The position numbers and the translations under genes are program-made. Positions 54,985-63,143 of a DNA stretch of 64,000 nt are shown in pieces. The notes below the pieces were generated by a model, which made no database searches, was not told the origin of the DNA, and saw nothing but the letters and a program-made list of their open reading frames with translations. The stretch covers positions 124,001-188,000 of the forward strand of contig NZ_JAMFLZ010000006.1 of assembly GCF_023502325.1 (NCBI RefSeq), written 5' to 3'. Source of the DNA: Wocania_A spongiicola. GTDB lineage: Bacteria > Bacteroidota > Bacteroidia > Flavobacteriales > Flavobacteriaceae. Position 1 is the first letter of the stretch. The number at the start of each line of letters is the position of its first letter.

Positions 54985-57348
54985 TTATCCTTTAATAATG
55001 GCTTCGTCTAAATTGAAAATTAAGCTTGAAAGCAATGTATATGCATATTCAGTTTTTGTAACATTTTCAGTTTTATCTATTTCTGTATTACTTTCAAAAT
55101 CAGTTTCAACAGTTTCAATGTATTGTGAAAATTTATCTAACTCTTCTTGTGTAGGGTAACGTGAAGTTATTTTTCTGAATATCAAATTTATACGTTCATC
55201 TTGAGATATCGTTTTGTCTTCCAACACCTTTTTAGCCAAATGTTCTGCTGCCTCAACAAGCTGAGGGTCGTTAAGCATAACTAAAGCTTGTAATGGTGTA
55301 CTTGTTTTTTGACGTTTTACTTCACAAAAATCTCTTGTAGGGGCATCAAAAGTCATCATTGATGGTGGCGGAACAGTTCGCTTCCAAAAAGTATATAGGC
55401 TTCTCCTGTATAAACCTTCACCTGAATCTGGAGTATATTTTGCAGTACTTCCTCCTCCGCCTCCAGTAGTTTCTTGCCATAGCCCTGGTGGTTGATAAGG
55501 TTTTACACTTGGTCCGCCAATTTTGTTTACTAATAAACCACTAACTGCTAAAGCATTATCACGAATCATTTCTGCAGTTAATTTACTTCTTGAATATCTT
55601 GCTAACAATATATTATCTGGGTCTAGCTCTAATAAATTAGGTGATATTTTAGATGTTTGTTTGTATGTACTAGACATAACCAAACGCTTATACATTTTTT
55701 TCATATCCCAACCTTCTTCTCTAAAGGTTACAGCCAACCAGTCTAACAATTCTGGATGTGTTGGTAAAGCTCCTTGGTTTCCAAAATCTTCTGATGTTGA
55801 AACAATACCAACACCAAAAATGTCTTGCCACATTCTATTTACAGCTACTCTAGCAGTTAGCGAATTATCTTTATCAAATAGCCAATTGGCAAGTCCTAAT
55901 CTGTTTTTAGGAAGTGAATCGGCATATTTTAAAATCACTTTTGGTGTACTTAATGTTACTTCTTCATCTGGTGCATCATACTGTCCGCGTCTTAACGTAT
56001 AGGTTTTTCTATCTGGCGCATTATCTTTCATCACCATAAGTTTAACCTCTTTTATAGAGTCTGGTAAGTTTATAAACGATAGCGTCTCTTCAATTTCTTT
56101 TTTAGTAATTTTAATATTCGGCTCTGGAATTTCACCATAATCAATCCTTCCTTTTTCACCTACTTTATTAAAAAACGCATAAAAACTATAAAACTCTTTT
56201 TGCGAAATAGGATCGTATTTATGGTCATGACATCTAGCACATTCCATAGTTAGTCCCATTAAAGCCTTAGAAGTTGTATTGGCTCTATCCATTACATATT
56301 CCACGCGATATTCTTCATCAATTACACCACCTTCTTGTGTAATTTTATGATTTCTATTAAATGCTGTAGCTACTATTTGTTCTGGTGTAGCATTTGGTAA
56401 TAAATCTCCTGCCAACTGCCACTTAACAAATTCATCATAAGCCATATTTCTATTAAAAGCACTAATTACCCAATCTCTCCAAGGCCACATAATTCGTTCT
56501 AAATCGTCTTGATAACCATGCGTATCGGCATATCTTGATACATCTAACCAAACGGCTGCCATTCGTTCGCCATATGCACTTGATGCTAATAATTTATCAA
56601 TTACTTTTTCGTAAGCATTAGCGTCTTTATCATTAATAAATTCGTCAATATCTTCTATTGTTGGTGGAAGTCCTGTAAGGTCAAAATACACTCTTCTAAT
56701 AAGTTGTTCTTTTGACGCTTCTTCAGATGGTTTTAAATTTTCTTGCTCTAATCGCTTTGCTATAAAATAATCAACTGAATTAGTAGCCCAGTCTTCGTTT
56801 ACTATTTTTGGTTCCTCCTTTTTTTGCGGAGGGACAAAAGACCAATGCGTTTTCCATTCCGCACCTTGTTCTATCCATTTAATTAAGATTTGCTTTTCGT
56901 ATTCAGACAAGGTTAAGTTAGAGCTTGGTGGAGGCATAACTTGTTGCAAATCTGTATTCGTAATTTTATATACTAATCTACTTTCCTCAGGTTTTCCTGA
57001 AACAATTGCATACTTATCTAAGTTTTTTCCTATGGCTTTAAAAGCCCCTTCTTTAGTATCTAATCTTAATCCGCCTTCGCGAGTTCCTTCATCTGGCCCG
57101 TGGCATAAATAACAACGATCAGATAAAATTGGTTTTACATCAAAAATATAATCAATAGTATCTGGAAGATTACCTACTTGTTCTCCTGAAGCTAAATTAG
57201 AATTTTCTGAAGAAGTAGAATCACCAATTGGTTGATATGAACTTTCTGAAATTGATAAGCTATACTTTATTAATAATACAATAATAAAAGGCACTAAAAA
57301 ATATAGTGCTAACACAAAACGATTATTAAACTTTTTACCTTTTGCCAT
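54985..57348 (-). CDS. Planctomycete-type cytochrome c / DUF1549 / DUF1553 protein
   Basis: A 787-residue protein with an N-terminal membrane anchor (residues 11-27). It has a heme c site C-Y-L-C-H at 79-83 followed by GPDEGTREGGLRLD, the PSCyt1 pattern. A DUF1549 domain (about 185-395: DYFIAKRLEQENL, DLTGLPPT, GYQDDLERIMWPWRDW, ECARCHDHKYDPI with a second CxxCH) and a DUF1553 domain (about 490-760: RVAVNRMWQDIFG, KRLVMSSTYKQTS, RRSLYTFWKRTVPPP) follow. Two heme-binding motifs are therefore present. The function in Bacteroidota is unknown. It follows a terminator-like hairpin and is preceded by an inverted repeat, so it likely starts its own transcript. Confidence 0.88.
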   Translation of the reverse strand: MAKGKKFNNRFVLALYFLVPFIIVLLIKYSLSISESSYQPIGDSTSSENSNLASGEQVGNLPDTIDYIFDVKPILSDRCYLCHGPDEGTREGGLRLDTKEGAFKAIGKNLDKYAIVSGKPEESRLVYKITNTDLQQVMPPPSSNLTLSEYEKQILIKWIEQGAEWKTHWSFVPPQKKEEPKIVNEDWATNSVDYFIAKRLEQENLKPSEEASKEQLIRRVYFDLTGLPPTIEDIDEFINDKDANAYEKVIDKLLASSAYGERMAAVWLDVSRYADTHGYQDDLERIMWPWRDWVISAFNRNMAYDEFVKWQLAGDLLPNATPEQIVATAFNRNHKITQEGGVIDEEYRVEYVMDRANTTSKALMGLTMECARCHDHKYDPISQKEFYSFYAFFNKVGEKGRIDYGEIPEPNIKITKKEIEETLSFINLPDSIKEVKLMVMKDNAPDRKTYTLRRGQYDAPDEEVTLSTPKVILKYADSLPKNRLGLANWLFDKDNSLTARVAVNRMWQDIFGVGIVSTSEDFGNQGALPTHPELLDWLAVTFREEGWDMKKMYKRLVMSSTYKQTSKISPNLLELDPDNILLARYSRSKLTAEMIRDNALAVSGLLVNKIGGPSVKPYQPPGLWQETTGGGGGSTAKYTPDSGEGLYRRSLYTFWKRTVPPPSMMTFDAPTRDFCEVKRQKTSTPLQALVMLNDPQLVEAAEHLAKKVLEDKTISQDERINLIFRKITSRYPTQEELDKFSQYIETVETDFESNTEIDKTENVTKTEYAYTLLSSLIFNLDEAIIKG

Positions 57349-57373
57349 TGCTAAGAATTATTTAAACACTCAT

Positions 57374-57396
57374 ATTAACTATAATATAAAGTTAAT
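57374..57396. promoter_or_regulatory. Inverted repeat upstream of the cytochrome module, candidate operator
   Basis: ATTAACT-ATAATATAA-AGTTAAT: perfect 7-bp arms with a 9-bp centre, 26 nt before the ATG of the DUF1549/DUF1553 gene. It contains almost no GC and no T-run follows, so an operator or promoter-overlapping site is likelier than a terminator. No TAnnTTTG element is seen nearby. Confidence 0.35.
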
Positions 57397-57397
57397 C

Positions 57398-57428
57398 AAA
57401 AAAAATTCGACGGATAACGTTATACCGT
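57398..57428 (-). terminator. Intrinsic terminator-like hairpin after GH20
   Basis: The minus strand reads ACGGTATAAC-GTTATCCGT (one bulged T; loop ACGT or less), then CGAA and a run of eight T. It begins 17 bp beyond the GH20 stop at 57445. The stem combines four GC pairs with AT pairs and a T-tract, the usual form of a rho-independent terminator. It separates the GH18-GHL-GH92-GH20 group from the cytochrome module. Confidence 0.6.
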
Positions 57429-57444
57429 AGCTCGACAAAAGATT

Positions 57445-59766
57445 TTAACGTACAACTATTTCATCTATAAAAATCCAAGTGTCTCCTCCTTTATCCGTTT
57501 TCTTTAAATTCTTAGCTTTAACTTTAACAAATCGTGCCTTTTGGGGATCAAAATGAATATTGAAATCTTTAAGGATAATACTTGCATTATTTTTATAAGG
57601 TCTATCTATTTTTCCAACACTTTTAAACGCTTTACCATCTTTAGATAAAAGGACTTCAATTTGGGTTGGAAAATAAATACTTGGTCCTTGGTGCTCCATA
57701 GTTCCAACAGAAACATCTTGAATCTCTATCTCCTCATCTAGGTCAATAGTTAATTCCATATCATTTACCAACCATGCTTGCCATTGACCATCATGAAAAT
57801 TTTTAGTCCCACGAATAATGTTAACCATATTAGTAGACTCTTTTCCTTTATAACTATTATGATACTTAGTATTGTAGACTACTTTTTTGCCTACAGCTTT
57901 ATGATAATTAAATGTTTTTTCAAATACCTTACCAACTGGTTTATTATCTTTATAAAGCGATGCTTTTATAGTTGTTGTGGCTTTAATTTCTATTGGCTTT
58001 GAGTAAGCAATGGCTGTTGAGTCAAGAGAAGCTCCATTTAAAACATAACGAATATCTGAAACGGGAAATTCATTTTTTAATGACACATTAATAGTATTTG
58101 TTGCATCATTGACTTTTGCATCTGATGATATAGTATATGCACTTTTTGCATAATTAATATTTTGATATTTATAGCTTTTAAAAAGAGATTCCATACGATA
58201 TGAAAAATCAAGCCAATCTCTATCTTTTTTTGGACTCCAAAGTGTTTCTGACAAGGCAGCAATTCTAGGGTAAATCATGTATTCTGAATGCGATTCAGTA
58301 GGCACATATTCTGACCATAAATTAGCTTGTCCTCCCAAAACATGTTGAGCTTGTTCATCACTCATACTATCTACAATCGGATCAAACTCATACACCTTAC
58401 TTACTGGTGTGTTTCCTCCCCAAGCTAATGGTTCTGTATTCATCGGCCCTTGATAATGATCAAAATAACAATGCGTTCCAGGCGTCATTACTACATCGTG
58501 TCCTTGTTCAGAAGCTTCCAATCCTCCTTTAACACCTCGCCAACTCATTACGGTTGCTCCAGGTGCTAGTCCGCCTTCTAAGATTTCATCCCAACCAATA
58601 AGCACTCTTCCTTTAGAACTTATAAAACGTTCCATTCGCTTAATAAAATAACTTTGTAATTCTTCTGGTGAATTAAGGTTTTCATCCTTCATTCGTTTTT
58701 TACAATGCGCACATGCTTTCCAATTAGTTTTTGTGGCTTCGTCCCCACCAACATGGATATATTTAGATGGAAATAACTCTAAAACTTCATTTAAAACATT
58801 TTCTAAAAACTCGAAAGTAGATTCTTTACCTGCACAATAAATATCGGTTATTGGCCATAGACCTCCCGATGGCACTGAAACAGGCTTTCCTAAACAAGAT
58901 AACTCAGGATAAGATGCTACAGCACTAGTTACGTGTGCTGGCATTTCAATTTCTGGAACTACATTTACACCACGGCTTTCTGCATAAGCCACAATTTCTT
59001 TTATATCATCTTGTGTATAAAAACCACCATAAGTCGCTTTTTCGTCCAAACTGGGAGTATAACGACCATCCCAAGGTTTATCTTCTTGATCTACTCTATA
59101 GGCACCAATTTGGGTTAATTTAGGGTATTCTTTAATTTCAATACGCCACCCTTGATCGTCTACTAAATGCAAATGCAATGTATTCATTTTATGATACGCC
59201 AAACGATCAATTGTTTTTTTAATATATTCTTTTTGGAAAAAATGACGCGATACATCTAGCATTAAACCTCGCCATTTAAAACGTGGTGCGTCAACTATAT
59301 CTATATTAGGTATTACCCAATCTATACTTTCAACTTTAACTTGGGATTCAATTTCTACTGGCAATAGTTGCCTAAGTGTTTCTATACCATATAAAAAGCC
59401 GTTAAAATTATTAGCCTCAATGGTTATTATATTGTTTTCAGCCAATAATTTATATCCTTCTTTTTTAATGTCTTCAGAAGTTTTAAATTGAATATAATTT
59501 GATTTAGGTAGGGTTTCAACAGTTTTTAAATCCCAGCCTTGGACTGTTTTAAATTTATCGATTAAAATTTGAGCTGCTGCAGATTGTGATACATCTGTAG
59601 TAAAAAATACTGTGTTTTTATTAAACTCGAAATGCCCTTCTCCTAATTTTAATCTTTCAGGTTTTGGAATGATTTGAATATCTGTTTCTGTAAATACTTT
59701 AGCTTCTTTATTACTGCAACTAAAGATAAGCAGACTCAACACTATTATTAATGCTCTTAATTTCAT
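57445..59766 (-). CDS. GH20 beta-N-acetylhexosaminidase with chitobiase-C and discoidin-like C-terminus, lipoprotein
   Basis: A 773-residue lipoprotein (LLIFSC, Cys17), the second GH20 in the window. The GH20b domain (residues about 25-150) precedes the barrel with LHLHLVDDQGWRIEIK and the Asp342-Glu343 pair in YIHVGGDEAT. A CHB_HEX_C-like segment (DIRYVLNGASLDS) and a discoidin-like module ending TWIFIDEIVVR follow. The two GH20 copies share overall layout but differ in loops, for example SVPSGGLWPITDIYCAG versus ATGGVFKNNTYNPG near the active site, so specificity may differ (GlcNAc versus GalNAc or sulfated forms). It ends 17 bp before a terminator. Confidence 0.93.
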   Translation of the reverse strand: MKLRALIIVLSLLIFSCSNKEAKVFTETDIQIIPKPERLKLGEGHFEFNKNTVFFTTDVSQSAAAQILIDKFKTVQGWDLKTVETLPKSNYIQFKTSEDIKKEGYKLLAENNIITIEANNFNGFLYGIETLRQLLPVEIESQVKVESIDWVIPNIDIVDAPRFKWRGLMLDVSRHFFQKEYIKKTIDRLAYHKMNTLHLHLVDDQGWRIEIKEYPKLTQIGAYRVDQEDKPWDGRYTPSLDEKATYGGFYTQDDIKEIVAYAESRGVNVVPEIEMPAHVTSAVASYPELSCLGKPVSVPSGGLWPITDIYCAGKESTFEFLENVLNEVLELFPSKYIHVGGDEATKTNWKACAHCKKRMKDENLNSPEELQSYFIKRMERFISSKGRVLIGWDEILEGGLAPGATVMSWRGVKGGLEASEQGHDVVMTPGTHCYFDHYQGPMNTEPLAWGGNTPVSKVYEFDPIVDSMSDEQAQHVLGGQANLWSEYVPTESHSEYMIYPRIAALSETLWSPKKDRDWLDFSYRMESLFKSYKYQNINYAKSAYTISSDAKVNDATNTINVSLKNEFPVSDIRYVLNGASLDSTAIAYSKPIEIKATTTIKASLYKDNKPVGKVFEKTFNYHKAVGKKVVYNTKYHNSYKGKESTNMVNIIRGTKNFHDGQWQAWLVNDMELTIDLDEEIEIQDVSVGTMEHQGPSIYFPTQIEVLLSKDGKAFKSVGKIDRPYKNNASIILKDFNIHFDPQKARFVKVKAKNLKKTDKGGDTWIFIDEIVVR

Positions 59767-59776
59767 TTTAGTTTTG

Positions 59777-61975
59777 TTATTTTTTTGGAGAATCCCCCAT
59801 TGTAAAAATTATTGTTCCCCCATCCATAATCTCTTTATGTGAAATATGATTTCTACTAATTTTATTTCCGTTTAAAGTGATGGATTGAATGTATTTATTT
59901 TCTTTTGAATTATTGATTGTCTCAATCTTAAATCGCTTTCCGTTTTCCAAATTAATGGTAGCTTTATCAAACATTGGAGAACCAAAGCTGTACAGCCCTT
60001 CTGCTGGATTTACTGGATAAAACCCCAAACTACTATATATATACCAAGACGACATTTGTCCGCAATCTTCATTACCACAATGCCCATTAGGTTCATTTCT
60101 ATATTGAGTTTCTAAAATTTTTCGAACAATTTCTTGTGTTTTCCATGGTTTATCAATGTAATTGTACAAATAACCAACATGATGACTAGGTTCGTTACCA
60201 TGTGCATATTGCCCAATCATTCCTGTGCTAAAAATTGGTAATTTATCAGTTGGTAAAGGTTTATAACTAAACATGGAATCTAACTTTTGCTCAAAACGTT
60301 CTTTACCACCAATGGCATCAACAAGTCCGTTAACATCATGCTGAACCGACCAAAAATATTGCCATGCATTACTCTCACAAAAGTAAGGTGTATAGGCTTT
60401 TGGAATAAACTCTTTTATAAAAGTACCATCTTCTAACTTGGGGCGCATAAAGGTACTTTTAGTATCATATACATTTTTCCAGTTGTCAGATCGCTTTAAA
60501 AAGTATTTGTAATCATCAGTTTTATTTAAAGCTTTTGCAAATTGGGCAACACACCAATCTCCATAAGCGTACTCTAAAGTTTTTGATACGGACCAGTTTT
60601 CGTGTTGTTCATCTACAGGAATAAATCCTAATTCTTTATAAATATCTATTTGCCTGTTATTATCCATTGCGCTTGCCTTACAAGCTTCATAAGCTAATTG
60701 AATATCAAAATCTGCACCTTTAAAATAGGCATCAACAATAACAGGAATAGCATGGTAACCAATCATCATATTAGTTTCGTTTCCTTGCATAGACCAAACA
60801 GGAAGCAAACCTGTTTCTTTATAATGTGCTAATAACGATTGTATCATATCATTTACTCGGTCTGGATGTAAAATAGTATACAAAGGGTGTGCTGCTCTGT
60901 AAGTATCCCATAACGAAAAAGTATCATACCTATCATATCCTTCAGCTTTCATTATAGTATCATTAGCACCTTTATAGTTACTATTATAATCACTTAAAAG
61001 TGTTGGTGCTAGCATACTTTGATAAAGCATAGTATAGAAAATATTTTTCTTGGTTTCATCTTCAGTTTCTATTTCAATTTTTTTCAATTGGGTCTCCCAA
61101 ACACTATCGGCTTGTTTTTTATAAGCTTCAAAATTAAAATGGGCTGCTTCATTTTTTAAAGACAGTTTTGCTCCTTCAGTATTTGCTGTTGAAATCCCAG
61201 TTTTTAAAACAATTTCTTCGCCTTCTGTAGTACTATAATTTAAAATAATTTTGGTGTTTTTCGCTTTCGCGGAATTTTCTATTAATGTGTCATTTTGAAA
61301 TAATTGATATGAATCAAATGGTTTAGAAAATTCCATTTGAAAAAACACCCTTTGGTCTTTTGCCCAACCTGTAGATTTTCTGTAACCTTCAATAGTAGTA
61401 TCATCTATAACCTTAATATGTGTATCTGTTGGTGCATCCCAATTTAATGCATATCCTAAATCGATATGGATTTGTGATAAGCTGTCTTCAGGAAATGTGT
61501 ATTTATGAATTCCTGCTCGCTTAGTTGCTGTAACTTCTGCTTTAATACCGTAATCTAATAAATCAACAGAATAATATCCAGGAGATGCTACTTCATTATC
61601 GTGGGAAAATGAAGAAAAGGGCTTATAACTATTTGCTTTAATACGTTTATTAAATCTACTATTGGTTGGCATCACTAAAACATCATATAAATCGCCTGCC
61701 CCAGTACCTGTTAAATGCATATGCGAAAACCCAGAAATTATGGAGTCTTGATAGTAATAACCAGCAATTCTGTCCCAACCCGGAATACCAATATCTGGAC
61801 TTAGCTGTACCATCCCGAACGGCACTGTAGCACCAGGGTATGTGTTTCCCGGACCATCAGTTCCAATAAATGGGTTTACAAAATCGGTAAGTTTTGTTAT
61901 AGACTTATCTTTTTCCTGTGCACAGCTAAAAAACAGGACAATACTAACTATTAAAACAATACCTTTTTTTAACAT
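59777..61975 (-). CDS. GH92 alpha-mannosidase, lipoprotein (signature GNEPSHH)
   Basis: A 732-residue lipoprotein (VLFFSC, Cys18). Motifs are VNPFIGTDGPGNTYPGATVP at the start, FCESNAWQYFWSVQHD near residue 533, AHGNEPSHHVGYLYN near 590 and CGNEDCGQMSSWYIYSSLGF near 638. It is the copy most like well-studied alpha-1,2/alpha-1,3-mannosidases of Bacteroides by its GNEPSHH segment; this is from memory of the family, not alignment. It is 10 bp upstream of GH20 and probably trims mannose before or after GlcNAc removal. Confidence 0.94.
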   Translation of the reverse strand: MLKKGIVLIVSIVLFFSCAQEKDKSITKLTDFVNPFIGTDGPGNTYPGATVPFGMVQLSPDIGIPGWDRIAGYYYQDSIISGFSHMHLTGTGAGDLYDVLVMPTNSRFNKRIKANSYKPFSSFSHDNEVASPGYYSVDLLDYGIKAEVTATKRAGIHKYTFPEDSLSQIHIDLGYALNWDAPTDTHIKVIDDTTIEGYRKSTGWAKDQRVFFQMEFSKPFDSYQLFQNDTLIENSAKAKNTKIILNYSTTEGEEIVLKTGISTANTEGAKLSLKNEAAHFNFEAYKKQADSVWETQLKKIEIETEDETKKNIFYTMLYQSMLAPTLLSDYNSNYKGANDTIMKAEGYDRYDTFSLWDTYRAAHPLYTILHPDRVNDMIQSLLAHYKETGLLPVWSMQGNETNMMIGYHAIPVIVDAYFKGADFDIQLAYEACKASAMDNNRQIDIYKELGFIPVDEQHENWSVSKTLEYAYGDWCVAQFAKALNKTDDYKYFLKRSDNWKNVYDTKSTFMRPKLEDGTFIKEFIPKAYTPYFCESNAWQYFWSVQHDVNGLVDAIGGKERFEQKLDSMFSYKPLPTDKLPIFSTGMIGQYAHGNEPSHHVGYLYNYIDKPWKTQEIVRKILETQYRNEPNGHCGNEDCGQMSSWYIYSSLGFYPVNPAEGLYSFGSPMFDKATINLENGKRFKIETINNSKENKYIQSITLNGNKISRNHISHKEIMDGGTIIFTMGDSPKK

Positions 61976-61984
61976 AATAACTTT

Positions 61985-63118
61985 TTAAAATGAAGCTTTT
62001 ACTTCTTTGATAGTTTGTAAATATTCATCTGTTAATTGGGGTCCATCAAAAAACGTTACCCCAATGGCACCATTATTTTTAGCTTGTAAAATGGCTTCTT
62101 TAATCTCTTCACCTGTTTTAAATGGCGGTAGGAAAACACCTGTATTTAATCCAATATTTTCAGATTCTATATCAGTTACACCTTGTTTAGTAGCATATCC
62201 AATCCAATCAATTTCTTCATTATAAAAACTATGATAAATCATTGGATAAACTTCATCAATATTCCATTTATCCCAACGCTGACGCACCATGTGATCTGCC
62301 ATTTCAGGATACGGAAAAACTGCTGCCGTTAGTCTTTTATTATTGTTATGAACTATTTTGTAAGCATCGTCAACCAATGCTTTAATAGCATTAAGTCTAA
62401 AATTTTTCCACTCCATGTCAATAGCTGTGTTTTTGCTTTCTTTTGGATTTTTATGATGGATTTTCTCAAATTCGCTGACACAAACATCGCAATAACAAAA
62501 ATCGTATTCTGGTAATTCTACATCCTGAACCAAATTGTATTTTGGCAATAATCCTATAGGTAAAAAGATGTCTGGAAAACGAATATAATCTAAGTGCACA
62601 CTTTCAATACCTTCAACTTTTGCTAATCCTTCAACTAAACCTAATATATGGTTTCGAGATTCTTCTCTAGTTGGGCACAACCACTGATAATAACCAACAT
62701 AAGGACGCGTATCAAAACATGATTTTCCCTCGCGACTCACTTGATACCATTCTGGGTGCTTTAAAGCTTCTTTATCTCCAGGTCTGTTTACAGCCATAAT
62801 CCACGCATGTACATTTAATCCTTCTGCTTTTGCAATAGGCACTAATCGTTCCAACTCTTTAGGATCGGTTCCTGTATTAATTAATATCTCATCAATACCT
62901 CCTGATTTGTAGCGTTCAAATTCTTTTGCATAATCTTCATTAGATTTTTTCTTGCTAGAGGTTATCCAAGTACCAAATTTAAATGCAGATTCATTTGATG
63001 CCATTGTTATTTCTTCGTCATTAACATCAGTGTTATTATTCTGCTCGTTTTTATTTTGATTGCACGCCATTATATTAAATAGCAAAGCAAAAATTAGTAA
63101 TAATCTTAATGTTTTCAT
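61985..63118 (-). CDS. Putative TIM-barrel glycoside hydrolase (GHL10-like), lipoprotein
   Basis: A 377-residue lipoprotein (NIMAC, Cys19) with an Asn-rich linker. The barrel shows FGTWITSSKKKSN, GIDEILINTG, LNVHAWIMAVNRPG, VEGIESVHLDYIRFPD and RLTAAVFPYP. The DYIRFP strand is typical of the GHL10-like group and its Asp could be catalytic. A CYCDVC cluster lies near residue 205-210 and may bind metal. I cannot assign a substrate. It sits between GH18 (25 bp) and GH92 (9 bp), so a role in the same glycan is likely. Confidence 0.6.
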   Translation of the reverse strand: MKTLRLLLIFALLFNIMACNQNKNEQNNNTDVNDEEITMASNESAFKFGTWITSSKKKSNEDYAKEFERYKSGGIDEILINTGTDPKELERLVPIAKAEGLNVHAWIMAVNRPGDKEALKHPEWYQVSREGKSCFDTRPYVGYYQWLCPTREESRNHILGLVEGLAKVEGIESVHLDYIRFPDIFLPIGLLPKYNLVQDVELPEYDFCYCDVCVSEFEKIHHKNPKESKNTAIDMEWKNFRLNAIKALVDDAYKIVHNNNKRLTAAVFPYPEMADHMVRQRWDKWNIDEVYPMIYHSFYNEEIDWIGYATKQGVTDIESENIGLNTGVFLPPFKTGEEIKEAILQAKNNGAIGVTFFDGPQLTDEYLQTIKEVKASF

Positions 63119-63143
63119 TTTGTTAGTTTTAATAATAATTAAA

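Noticed and set aside
55523..56002. Plus-strand 159-residue open frame
   Set aside because: Antisense to the DUF1549/DUF1553 gene, whose protein is continuous with conserved motifs across this stretch. No domain is recognisable.
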